From Sphingobium xenophagum NBRC 107872 (GTDB lineage: Bacteria; Pseudomonadota; Alphaproteobacteria; Sphingomonadales; Sphingomonadaceae): DNA of 64,000 bases. How positions within the stretch are numbered: the first letter of the stretch is position 1; each line of letters begins with the position of its first letter. A program made the position numbers and the translations under genes. Below the pieces are notes generated by a model, which did not search any database, was not told the DNA's origin, and worked only from the letters and a program-made list of their open reading frames with translations. This document shows positions 42,851-51,169 of the stretch, piece after piece. Where the stretch lies: NCBI RefSeq assembly GCF_000367345.1, contig NZ_BARE01000006.1:124001-188000 (forward strand), written 5' to 3'.

Positions 42851-43629
42851 GCAGTCCGGCCATCACGCTCAACGTCCAGGACAGCGTCGCATGGCTGACG
42901 CTGGCGCGGCCGGACAAGCGCAATTCGGTCGATCCCGCATTCGCATTGCGTCTCCATGAACTGGCGGAGCGATGCGCGGCAGACCCTGCGATACGATGTG
43001 TCGTCCTTACCGGAAGCGGCAAATTTTTTTGCGTCGGTGGCGACATTGACGCCTTCTCTGCAGCTGGCGACGATGCCGAAGCGGCGGTTGGCGCTCTCGC
43101 GCGGAGTTTCCACGCCGGCATCTATCGGCTTGCCACGATGGAAAAGCCTCTGGTCACGGCGATCAATGGGCCTGCCGCCGGCGCGGGGCTAAGTCTTGCC
43201 ATCATGGGGGATATCGCACTTGCTGCCGATTCTGCCCATTTTACTTCGGCCTACAGCGCTGTTGGACTGACGCCGGACGGCGGCGCATCATGGTGGCTGC
43301 CACAGCTTATCGGCATGCGGCGGGCGCAGGAGATGCTGTTCACCAATCGACGGATCGGTGCGGAGGAAGCGGTATCCATCGGCCTTGTTACGCGCGTGGT
43401 CCCTGACGATGCACTGCATGTCGAAGCGTCCGCGGTTGCGACGGCGCTGGCAAAGGGGCCAGTCCGCGCCCTGGCCCGATGCCGCGCCTTGCTGATGGAA
43501 TCGGCGAACGCTGGCTTGCACGACCAACTGGATCGCGAGGCCGCCTCGATCGCTAAGTCCGCCGGTGCAGTCGAAGGCCGGGAAGGCGTCGCCGCATTCC
43601 TGGCGAAGCGATCACCCCATTTTGTCTAG
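42847..43629 (+). CDS. Enoyl-CoA hydratase/isomerase family protein
   Basis: A 260-residue crotonase. The oxyanion-hole regions are LTGSGKFFCVGGDIDAFSAA near 55-75 and INGPAAGAGLSLAIMGDIAL near 108. The active-site segment AYSAVGLTPDGGASWWLPQL has Asp at the position of the second catalytic acid, as in the PaaG-like isomerases. It may therefore move or hydrate a double bond. It is the last gene of the six-gene rightward operon; only IS debris follows. Confidence 0.88.
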   Translation: MSSPAITLNVQDSVAWLTLARPDKRNSVDPAFALRLHELAERCAADPAIRCVVLTGSGKFFCVGGDIDAFSAAGDDAEAAVGALARSFHAGIYRLATMEKPLVTAINGPAAGAGLSLAIMGDIALAADSAHFTSAYSAVGLTPDGGASWWLPQLIGMRRAQEMLFTNRRIGAEEAVSIGLVTRVVPDDALHVEASAVATALAKGPVRALARCRALLMESANAGLHDQLDREAASIAKSAGAVEGREGVAAFLAKRSPHFV

Positions 43630-43814
43630 TTGCGTGTTGATGGGCAAAGCACGTCATAATTCCGATGAGCATTGTATCTGGTTCGACAGGTCTGCGCACT
43701 TGTCTTGAGGCCTAAGCAACTCAACTTTCCACCCAATCCGGATGACGGGACCGTTCCACCATTCGTCGGGCATCTGATTCGTATTTATGTCGAACTCGAC
43801 ATGCTCAGGACAGT
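43630..43814. other. Non-coding debris right of the last catabolic gene
   Basis: There is no gene with a start and ribosome site. On the minus strand a short open stretch reads EFDINTNQMPDEWWNGPVIR and then GWKVELLRPQD. This looks protein-like and may be a fragment of a lost gene joined to the truncated IS. I could not assign a family. Confidence 0.35.
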
Positions 43815-44070
43815 TTTGAGATAGGTCGCGTTGATCATCACCGTCCTGCGTTCGGAAGCCTGAGGCGCTTCCAGACCTTCCATCATCCGAAGGAAACCCA
43901 CCGCTTCCAGCGATTGTAAAGCGTCTTGTGCGGCCGGTCGTCCTTCGGTGCATCCCTCCAGCGCAACCCATTCCGGTTGACGAAATTGATTCCGCTCAAC
44001 ACCCGGCGATCGTCAACACGCAGTTTGCCATGGCTTTCGGGGCGTCCGTCAGCCAATGCAGGTTGCTCAT
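43815..44070 (-). pseudogene. IS5-family transposase remnant
   Basis: The minus strand begins MSNLHWLTDAP at 44070, then shifts frame into SHGKLRVDDRRVLSGINFVN and DAPKDDRPHKTLYNRWKRW, then shifts again into RMMEGLEAPQASERRTVMIN followed by ATYLK. These are the N-terminal third of an IS5-family transposase with at least two frameshifts and a small internal deletion. The DDE catalytic core is missing. A GGGTCCTGAC motif near 44121 may be the old terminal repeat. It is inactive and lies between the last catabolic gene and the right att repeat. Confidence 0.8.
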
Positions 44071-44410
44071 CTTCAATCTCCTCGCGAAGCCTGAATCAGA
44101 TCGAGCCAGTCATATCAATGGGTCCTGACCGCTAGTCAGATGCTCTCAAAATGGTGCTATCAAGCGCGAACGAATATCAGGGTCGCTTAACCGGCCCGCT
44201 AGCGCTCGCGATATTTTTCGCCGCAATCGGGGGTCAACCGTCAGGGCTGGAATGGATCAGGACCGGACGATATTAGCCGATAGATGGTTTGCGGATGTCT
44301 TTGAAAGTAACTCAGCGATATCAACAGCATAGCATTGCTACGGACTCCAGGTCGGCACCATTTGGGGAAAGATATTCTCCACAATGAATTCAATATCTTG
44401 ATATGCTCCC
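44071..44410. other. Intergenic island end; no gene seen
   Basis: This AT-richer stretch runs from the IS remnant to the right guaA-tail repeat. It contains the possible IS terminal repeat near 44121-44141 (CTGAC-cgcta-GTCAG dyad). No open frame, RNA or operator of the island type was seen. Confidence 0.45.
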
Positions 44411-44430
44411 GAACAATCGAGTGGGAATAA
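44411..44430 (+). repeat. attachment-site repeat, guaA 3' end copy (right)
   Basis: GAACAATCGAGTGGGAAT at 44411-44428 is the exact second copy of the repeat at 12871. It again encodes TIEWE, here followed by TAA. It marks the right junction with the conserved chromosome: the next gene, 55 bases on, is a housekeeping-type aminotransferase. Confidence 0.8.
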
Positions 44431-44485
44431 TCGGACGGCACCGATTACCCCGGTTGCGCAAGCTGCCGCAGCGGTGGAGACTGAC

Positions 44486-45679
44486 ATGACCGGCGCCGCT
44501 CTTGGCCATCCCGTCTATCGGGACATGCCGACCACCATTTTCGAACAGATGTCGGCGCTCGCCCGTGAAACCGGGGCGATCAATCTGGGACAGGGTTTTC
44601 CCGACACGCCGGGACCGGCGGATATTCTGAACGTCGCGGCCGACGCGCTGCTCAGCCGGTCCAACCAATATCCGCCCATGGCTGGTCTGCCGGAACTGCG
44701 CGCTGCGGTGGCGAGCCATTATGCGGCGCATCAAGGTCTGGCGCTGACCCCGCAGGACGTCATCGTGACGTCCGGTGCGACCGAGGCGATTGCCGCGACC
44801 TTGCTGGCGCTGGTGCAGCCGGGCGACGAGGTGCTGGTGCTGGCCCCGCTTTATGACGCCTATCTGCCCCTGATCGAGCGGGCTGGGGGTGTGGCGAAGG
44901 TCGTGCGGCTTACCCCGCCGGAGTGGCGGATCACGCAAGCGGCGCTGGAGGCGGCGGCGTCACCCCGCACCCGCTTCCTGTTGATGAACAATCCGGTCAA
45001 TCCGACCGGCATCGTCCTGCGCGACGGCGAGTTGGCGCTGCTGGCGCGCTTCTGCGTCGATCGCGACCTGATCGCCATATGCGACGAGGTGTGGGAGCAT
45101 CTGACCTTTGACGGCTTGCGCCACCACCCGCTGATGGCGCAGCCGGGCATGGGCGAGCGGACGGTGAAGATCGGATCGGCGGGCAAGATTTTCTCCCTGA
45201 CCGGCTGGAAAGTGGGATGGATGTGCGCCGCGCCGCCGATTGTCACGCTGCTGGCGCGGGCGCACCAATTCCTCACCTTCACCACGCCGCCGAACCTGCA
45301 ATGGGCGGTTGCCAAGGGGCTGGCCAAGCCGGCCGAATGGTTCGGCGCGATGCGTGCAGACTATCAAGCGTCGCGTGACCGGCTGGTAACGGGACTGCGG
45401 GCGGCAGGGTTTGTCCTGTTGCCCAGCCAGGCGACATGGTTCGTCTGCCTCGATCTGCCCGCCAGCGGCATCGCCATGGACGATCGCGAATTTTGCGAGC
45501 GCATCGTGCGCGACGCCGGGGTCGCGGCGATCCCGATCTCCGCCTTCTATCCCGACGAACCCGTCACCCATCTGGTCCGTCTGTGCTTTTCCAAGGCGGA
45601 TGCTGTGCTGGATGAGGCGGTTGCGCGACTGGCCGACTTTCGCCGACGGGTGGTTGCAGGGTCTGGCGAAGGGCGCTAA
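44486..45679 (+). CDS. Class I/II PLP-dependent aminotransferase
   Basis: A 397-residue fold-type I aminotransferase similar to the methionine/kynurenine aminotransferase group (YbdL-like). It has LGQGFPDTPGP near 35, the PLP-phosphate and Asn site MNNPVNPTGIVL near 170, and the PLP lysine in GSAGKIFSLTGWKVGW near 233-248. Asp and Tyr of the cofactor pocket are in ICDEVWEHL. ATG 44486 has GGTGGAG six bases upstream. It is the first chromosomal gene after the island; its upstream region was probably replaced by the insertion. Confidence 0.9.
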   Translation: MTGAALGHPVYRDMPTTIFEQMSALARETGAINLGQGFPDTPGPADILNVAADALLSRSNQYPPMAGLPELRAAVASHYAAHQGLALTPQDVIVTSGATEAIAATLLALVQPGDEVLVLAPLYDAYLPLIERAGGVAKVVRLTPPEWRITQAALEAAASPRTRFLLMNNPVNPTGIVLRDGELALLARFCVDRDLIAICDEVWEHLTFDGLRHHPLMAQPGMGERTVKIGSAGKIFSLTGWKVGWMCAAPPIVTLLARAHQFLTFTTPPNLQWAVAKGLAKPAEWFGAMRADYQASRDRLVTGLRAAGFVLLPSQATWFVCLDLPASGIAMDDREFCERIVRDAGVAAIPISAFYPDEPVTHLVRLCFSKADAVLDEAVARLADFRRRVVAGSGEGR

Positions 45680-45708
45680 GTTCCCTTTTCGTTCCAGAAG
45701 GGCTGCTC

Positions 45709-47163
45709 ATGGAAATCCTGCCGATCCTGTTGATTGTCGTTGCGTTGCTCATCGGGTTGGCGGTTGGCTGGCTGCTGCGCGGGAAGGCGCTTGGCCCGCT
45801 GATGGCGGAGAAAACCGACCTTGCGGGCCGGCTGGAGATGGCGGTCAGTCAGCGCAACGCAGCGATCAGCGAACTGGCGGTGGAGAAGGAGCGGGTGGCG
45901 CAGGCGGCGGCATCGGCGCAGCGGCTGGAAGCGGCGCAGGCCGCGCTTGCCCAGCGGCTCGACACCACGCAGGCCGAGCGCGAGGCAGCCTTGCGCGATC
46001 TGGCGGCGCTCCAGTCGGATACGCAGGCGCGGGCGGAAGCGTTCGAAGCGCAGATCGTAGCGCTTCGCGACGCCAAGGAGCAATTGTCGGCCCAGTTCAG
46101 CGAAATTGGCGGCAAGCTGTTGGGGGAAGCGCAAAAGACCTTCCTCGATCGCGCCGACCAGCGGTTTGCCCAGGCGAACGAGAAGAGCGAGGCGCAGCTC
46201 AAGACGCTGTTGTCCCCGGTCGAAACGACGCTCAAACGCTATGAGGAAGGCCTCCAGCGGGTCGAGAAGGATCGCGTCGGCAGCTATGCCGAACTGCGCG
46301 AGGCGGTAAACCAGGTGCAACTGGGGCAGGGGCAGGTCCGCGAAGAAACCGCCAAGCTCGTCAATGCGCTGCGCGCCGCGCCAAAGACGCGGGGTCGCTG
46401 GGGTGAACAGCAGTTCAAGAATCTGATCGAAACGGCGGGCCTGTCTCCCTTCGTCGATTTCAGCGAGGAAGTTTCGGTGACGGTCGAGGATGGCCGTTTG
46501 CGCCCCGACTTCATCATCCGCCTGCCCGGCGACCAGCAGATGGTGGTCGATGTCAAATGTTCGCTCGTCGCCTATCTCAATGCCGTCGATCAGGTCGATC
46601 CCGCGCTTCGCGACGCGCATATGGCCGACCATGCCCGCGCAATGCGGACCCATGCCGACGCGCTGGGGCGCAAAGCCTATTGGGAGCAGTTCGACAAGGC
46701 GCCCGATTTCGTCATCATGTATGTGCCGGGCGATAATTTCGTCACCGCCGCGCTGGAGGCGGACATGGACCTGTGGGAACGGGCGGCGAAAAACCGGGTC
46801 ATCATCTGTGGCCCGGCGACCTTCCTGCCGCTCGCGCGGACGCTGGCGGGGCATTGGCGGCAGGCCAAGTTGCAGGATCAGGCGCGACAGGTCGGCCAGT
46901 TGGGCAAGGAATTATATGAGCGGCTGGCGGCGGCGGCGGCATCGCTCAAGAAGCTTGGCAACCGGCTGCACGGCGCGGTGGGCGACTATAATGCCTTTGT
47001 CGGCAGCTTCGAAAGCCGGGTGCTGGTGACCGGGCGCAAGCTGCGCGACCTTAATATCGAGACGGGCGGCAAGGAATTGGAGGAACTGGCGCCGGTCGAT
47101 GCGCTGGTGCGTGATCCAGCTTCGGCCGAGGCGCTGCGGGCGTTGCCGGACGCGGCGGAGTAA
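45709..47163 (+). CDS. rmuC: DNA recombination protein RmuC
   Basis: A 484-residue protein with an N-terminal membrane anchor (ILPILLIVVALLIGLAVGWL), a long coiled coil (residues about 30-200), and the RmuC nuclease-like domain with TRGRWGEQQFKNLIETAGLS, PDFIIRLPGDQQMVVDVKCS and NFVTAALEADMDLWERA. The PD and VDVK residues are those of the PD-(D/E)XK fold. RmuC limits inversions and recombination at repeats. It follows the aminotransferase by 29 bases. Confidence 0.95.
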   Translation: MEILPILLIVVALLIGLAVGWLLRGKALGPLMAEKTDLAGRLEMAVSQRNAAISELAVEKERVAQAAASAQRLEAAQAALAQRLDTTQAEREAALRDLAALQSDTQARAEAFEAQIVALRDAKEQLSAQFSEIGGKLLGEAQKTFLDRADQRFAQANEKSEAQLKTLLSPVETTLKRYEEGLQRVEKDRVGSYAELREAVNQVQLGQGQVREETAKLVNALRAAPKTRGRWGEQQFKNLIETAGLSPFVDFSEEVSVTVEDGRLRPDFIIRLPGDQQMVVDVKCSLVAYLNAVDQVDPALRDAHMADHARAMRTHADALGRKAYWEQFDKAPDFVIMYVPGDNFVTAALEADMDLWERAAKNRVIICGPATFLPLARTLAGHWRQAKLQDQARQVGQLGKELYERLAAAAASLKKLGNRLHGAVGDYNAFVGSFESRVLVTGRKLRDLNIETGGKELEELAPVDALVRDPASAEALRALPDAAE

Positions 47164-47178
47164 ATAGACATTGTTGTG

Positions 47179-47700
47179 TTAGCCGCCTTTCGCTGCGCCA
47201 GTCGCTGTCCGCACGCCCGCCCGATTGCGGCTGGCAAGTTCGCGTTTCAGATCCTCCGGGCGCGGGGCCACGAGAAACCCGAAGCTGACCGTGCCTTCTT
47301 TGGTCTCGACCACATGATGCAGCCGGTGCGCCTGCACGATGCGCTTCATATAGGGAGAACGGGCGACATAACGGTTCTTCACCCGCTGGTGGACGATGAT
47401 GTCGTGGAAGCCCAGGTAAATTGCGCCATAGGCCGCGATCCCGGCGCCGCAAGCGGTGGCCAGATTGCCCCAGCCCCATTGCACCCCGCCCAGCAGCAGG
47501 ATGATGGAGGGCAGGGCGAAGATCACGAAATAGAGATCATTGGCCTCCCACAATCCCAAGCGCGGGCGATGGTGGCTGGCATGCAGGAACCAGCCCGGCC
47601 CGTGCATCACCCAGCGGTGCATGACATAGGCAAAGCCCTCCATCGCAATGACGGTCGCTAGAAAGACGAGGGCTGGCAGCAGGATCGACATGGCATCCAT
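47179..47700 (-). CDS. crtZ: Beta-carotene hydroxylase
   Basis: A 173-residue membrane di-iron hydroxylase with the four histidine boxes HRWVMH, HASHH, HDIIVHQR and HRLHH, and about four membrane segments. It converts beta-carotene to zeaxanthin by hydroxylating both rings at C3, part of the yellow nostoxanthin/zeaxanthin pigments of sphingomonads. It converges with rmuC, 15 bases away, and stands alone. MDAMS at 47700 is taken as start; the second Met at 47691 is possible. Confidence 0.92.
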   Translation of the reverse strand: MDAMSILLPALVFLATVIAMEGFAYVMHRWVMHGPGWFLHASHHRPRLGLWEANDLYFVIFALPSIILLLGGVQWGWGNLATACGAGIAAYGAIYLGFHDIIVHQRVKNRYVARSPYMKRIVQAHRLHHVVETKEGTVSFGFLVAPRPEDLKRELASRNRAGVRTATGAAKGG

Positions 47701-47735
47701 ATAGGCGGGCGGGCGCGCTGGCGCGACCCGTAAAG

Positions 47736-49016
47736 CTACGAGGTGGACGAAAGGTCGGGGCCGGGCGAGGCCGGGCGCACCGGGGCGGCGTGGATCACGC
47801 GCTGGGGGTAAGGGATGATGATGCCATTATCCTTGAACAGGTGCCACAGCCGGTTGAGGACGTCCGACTTCACATTGCTGACGCCGCCTTCCGGGTCGCT
47901 GATCCACACCAGAATCTCATGATCGACGCGACTGTCGCCAAAGCCGATCAGCCAGACATTGGGTTCGGGTTCGCGCAGCACCCGCCGGCAATCGAGCGCG
48001 GCCTGCCGCATCAGGCTTTGCGCCAGCGCAAGATCGCAATCATAGCTGATTCCCACGGGAATGCGGACGCGCACGTTCCGGTTGGAATAGGACCAGTTCT
48101 CAACCTCCTGCGTCATCAGATTTTCGTTGGGGATCAGATGTTCCTTGCCGTCGCGGGTGATGACGCTGACGGCACGGACGCCGATCTTGTTCACCCAGCC
48201 GAAACTGTCGCCGACAACGATGACGTCGCCCGGCTTGATCGAGCGATCCATCAACAGGATGATCCCCGCGATCAGGTTGCCGAACGTCTTTTGCAGGCCA
48301 AAGCCCACGGCCAGGCCCAGCGCGCCGGAAAAGACGGCAAAGGCCGTGAGGTCTATGCCCAGCAGGTCGACGCCGATGAAGAAGGCGGCGACAATGACCG
48401 CGATCGCGGCAAGCTTTTGCGCCAGCAGCTTCTGGGTCGGGTCGAAGCCCTGCGTATGGTCGATCGATCGCCCGATCAACCGGTTGGCGAGGCGGACGAG
48501 CGCGAAGAGCGCGACGCAGGTCGCGGCGATGGAAAGCAGGCCAAGCAGGGTGATGCGCCGCTTGCCAAGGCTGATGCCGACCGTGTCGAGCATCGCGCCG
48601 ACCGGGGCAAGGCCGCCACTGGTGCCCGATACGATGCTGAGGAACAGCAGGAGCGCCAGCGGCAATACCGCCCAGCGGGGAATGGCCAGGGTCCGCAGCG
48701 CATAGACGGCGAGCAGCGCGACCGAGAGGCCAAGGCCGATGCCCAGGACCAGGTGGCCGACCGAATCATGGGGCCAGAAGGCGGCGGCGATGCCGATCAT
48801 GAAAGCGGAAATGGCATAGCGCAGCATCGCCCGGAGCCGCAGGGCGAAGGCTGGTCCCATGACCTGCGCGCGCGGCTGGAGGCGGGGGCCGATGAAGCGG
48901 GCGCACCCGGCGGCGGCCAGGTGGAGCAGCAGCGCGAACGCCAGTGCGATCAGCGGATGGATGATGCCGCTGTCGTCGGGGACACGGGCCAACAGCCAGT
49001 CTATGCCCGATAGCAT
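47736..49016 (-). CDS. Mechanosensitive ion channel protein (MscS family)
   Basis: A 426-residue inner-membrane protein. It has several N-terminal helices. The pore helix and beta-domain region contains FAVFSGALGLAVGFGLQKTF then GNLIAGIILLMDRSIKPGDV, the MscS signature, followed by EHLIPNENLMTQEVENWSYS. The C-terminal alpha/beta cage follows. The channel opens under membrane tension and protects against osmotic downshock. I start at ATG 49016; the longer frame overlaps metC. It is four bases after the metC stop, so it may be cotranscribed. Confidence 0.9.
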   Translation of the reverse strand: MLSGIDWLLARVPDDSGIIHPLIALAFALLLHLAAAGCARFIGPRLQPRAQVMGPAFALRLRAMLRYAISAFMIGIAAAFWPHDSVGHLVLGIGLGLSVALLAVYALRTLAIPRWAVLPLALLLFLSIVSGTSGGLAPVGAMLDTVGISLGKRRITLLGLLSIAATCVALFALVRLANRLIGRSIDHTQGFDPTQKLLAQKLAAIAVIVAAFFIGVDLLGIDLTAFAVFSGALGLAVGFGLQKTFGNLIAGIILLMDRSIKPGDVIVVGDSFGWVNKIGVRAVSVITRDGKEHLIPNENLMTQEVENWSYSNRNVRVRIPVGISYDCDLALAQSLMRQAALDCRRVLREPEPNVWLIGFGDSRVDHEILVWISDPEGGVSNVKSDVLNRLWHLFKDNGIIIPYPQRVIHAAPVRPASPGPDLSSTS

Positions 49017-49020
49017 CGCC

Positions 49021-50253
49021 CTACGCCCCGTCGCGGACGGCGCGGAAACGGGCAAGGCCGGCGGCGAGATCGGCGATCAGGTCGGCTGGATCTTCCAGTC
49101 CGATATGAAGGCGGATGGCCGGTCCCTGCGCCTGCCAGACGGTCGCGCTGCGGTAGCGGGCGGGATCGATCGGCAGGGCCAGGCTTTCAAAGCCGCCCCA
49201 GCTATAGCCGATCCCGAAATGGGCCAGGCCGTCGATCAGGGCGGCGCGGGCCGCATCGTCGCCGCCGTTCAGGATGAAGCTGAACAGGCCGGTCGATCCG
49301 CTGAAATCGCGCTGCCACAGGGCATGGCCGGGGCAGTCGGGCGAAGCGGGGTGAAGGACGCGGGCGACCTCCGGCTGATCGTTCAGCCACCGGGCAACGG
49401 CAAGCGCGCTGTCCTGATGCTGTTTGAGGCGTACGCCGAGCGTCCGCAGCCCGCGCGACGCGAGCCAGGCGTCGTCGGGGCTGACCATCTGTCCCAACAG
49501 ATAGGCGGTCTGCCGGACTTTGGCGAACCATTGGTCGTTGGCGGTGATGCTGCCCATCATGACGTCGCTGTGGCCGACAATATATTTGGTGCAGGCCAGG
49601 ATCGAGATGTCGACGCCATGGGACAGTGCGGGGAAATAGAGCGGCGTCGCCCAGGTATTGTCGGCCAGGGTGGTGACGCCATGCTGGCGCGCGAGCGCGG
49701 TGATGGCGGGCACGTCCTGCACCTCGAAGGTCAGGCTGCCGGGGCTTTCCAGGAAGAGGGCGCGGACCCTCTCATCGGCTAAGGCGACACTAAGCTGAAC
49801 ATGATCGAGCGGATCGTAAAATATCGTTTCGATACCGTAACCATCAAGCATTTGGGTGCAGAAGTTGCGGGTCGGGTCATAGGCGCTGTCGACCATCAAC
49901 AGCCGGTCGCCGGGCTTGAGCACTGCCATCAGCGCGCAGGCGATCGCCGCGACGCCCGACGGAAACAGCATCGTGCCCGCCGCGCCCGGTTCCATTTCGG
50001 TGAGCGCGTCGGCGAGGCTCCAGGCCGTCGGCGTCCCCTTGCGCCCGTAGAACAGCCGCTCATGCGTGCTGCTGCCTGCCGCGCGGCGCAGATGGGCGAC
50101 ATCATCATAAAGGATGGTCGACGCGCGCCAGACCGGCGGGCTGACGATCGCGCCGGGCTGGCCGGGCATGCCGGTCCATTCGGGCTTTCGCCCCGCCTGC
50201 GCCAGCTTGGTCAGCGGCTTGCGCGCGTCCTTGTCCGATCCCCCCTTGCTCAT
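49021..50253 (-). CDS. metC: Cystathionine beta-lyase
   Basis: A 410-residue Cys/Met-metabolism PLP enzyme. It has SSTHERLFYGRKGTPTAWSL, GTMLFPSGVAAIACALMAVL, DNTWATPLYFPAL and the PLP lysine in ILACTKYIVGHSDVMMGSI. It cleaves cystathionine to homocysteine, pyruvate and ammonia in methionine synthesis. It overlaps the sulfurtransferase gene by four bases, linking two sulfur-amino-acid functions. A broader gamma-family role cannot be excluded from sequence. Confidence 0.9.
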   Translation of the reverse strand: MSKGGSDKDARKPLTKLAQAGRKPEWTGMPGQPGAIVSPPVWRASTILYDDVAHLRRAAGSSTHERLFYGRKGTPTAWSLADALTEMEPGAAGTMLFPSGVAAIACALMAVLKPGDRLLMVDSAYDPTRNFCTQMLDGYGIETIFYDPLDHVQLSVALADERVRALFLESPGSLTFEVQDVPAITALARQHGVTTLADNTWATPLYFPALSHGVDISILACTKYIVGHSDVMMGSITANDQWFAKVRQTAYLLGQMVSPDDAWLASRGLRTLGVRLKQHQDSALAVARWLNDQPEVARVLHPASPDCPGHALWQRDFSGSTGLFSFILNGGDDAARAALIDGLAHFGIGYSWGGFESLALPIDPARYRSATVWQAQGPAIRLHIGLEDPADLIADLAAGLARFRAVRDGA

Positions 50254-51095
50254 GCCGGGCCGGTCGCCTTGGGCGTGGCGGGATCATAGCCCCATTCGGA
50301 CCAGCTGCCGTCATAAAGGGTGACGTCGCGATTCCCCAGCATTTCGAGGCCCGCCAGCAGGATCGCCGCGGTCACGCCGCTGCCGCAGGTGGTGATGACC
50401 GGGCGGTCCAGGTCGATTCCCGCGTCCTGCAGCAACTGGCGCAGATCGTCCCCCGTCTTCATGCTGTTGTCGGGATTGAATAACGCGGCGGAGGGCAGGT
50501 TGCGCGATCCGGGGATATGGCCAGATGCCATGCCGGGGCGCGGTTCGGCCTCTTCCCCCGTGAAGCGACCCGCGCCGCGCGCGTCCAGCACTTGCGCGCC
50601 ATGGCTTGCCAGATTGGCGATCAGGTCGGCCTTGGTGCGGACCTGACCGGGGGCGCGGTGGGCGATGGCGTTGCCGGTTGCGGGGGTGGCGGGGCCGCTC
50701 TGTGTCGCGCGGCCCTCCGCCACCCATTTGGGCAGGCCGCCGTCCAGAATCGCGGCCGATGCGCCCAGCCCATAGAGCCGCACCATCCACCAGCCGCGCG
50801 CCGCGCTGTGGGTGGGGCTATTGTCATAGACGATGACGCGGCTGTCGGCGTTGATGCCCAGCGCCTGCGCGCGCTGCGTCATCAGCGTGTCTGGCGGCAG
50901 CATGCCGGGGGTCGGATCGTCGGGGTCGTTGAGGGTCGGCAGGTCCATGAAGGCCGCGCCGGGGATATGCGCGGCCTCGAACTCGGCGCGCGGGTCGCGC
51001 GGCGTGCCGGGCAGGAACAGGCTGGCGTCGAGGATGCAAAGGTCCGGCTTGCCCAGTTCTGCGGCCAGCCAGTCGGTCGAAACGAGAATGTCCAT
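50250..51095 (-). CDS. sseA: 3-mercaptopyruvate sulfurtransferase
   Basis: A 281-residue protein with two rhodanese domains. The C-terminal domain has the active-site loop CGSGVTAAILLAG, the CG[S/T]GV form specific to mercaptopyruvate sulfurtransferases. The first domain carries YDNSPTHSAARGWWMVRLYG. It moves sulfur from 3-mercaptopyruvate to thiols or cyanide. The stop overlaps the metC start (ATGA), so both genes form an operon. Confidence 0.92.
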   Translation of the reverse strand: MDILVSTDWLAAELGKPDLCILDASLFLPGTPRDPRAEFEAAHIPGAAFMDLPTLNDPDDPTPGMLPPDTLMTQRAQALGINADSRVIVYDNSPTHSAARGWWMVRLYGLGASAAILDGGLPKWVAEGRATQSGPATPATGNAIAHRAPGQVRTKADLIANLASHGAQVLDARGAGRFTGEEAEPRPGMASGHIPGSRNLPSAALFNPDNSMKTGDDLRQLLQDAGIDLDRPVITTCGSGVTAAILLAGLEMLGNRDVTLYDGSWSEWGYDPATPKATGPA

Positions 51096-51169
51096 GCAAT
51101 GCCCTTTGGCCTGATTTCGTGGCGCTACAAGCTATTAGTAGGGCGCGCAGGCTGGGCTGGAAAGGGGGA

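Larger units (their letters stand above)
12871..44430. mobile_element. 31.5-kb catabolic genomic island at the guaA site
   Basis: The island is bounded by the two guaA-tail repeats and contains one coherent catabolic gene set with its own regulators and a shared operator. It has no integrase or transfer gene of its own. A broken IS5-family transposase lies near the right edge. This layout fits a cis-mobilisable element or an integrase-less island that relies on the neighbouring element. The limits come from the repeats; mobility itself is inferred. Confidence 0.75.
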
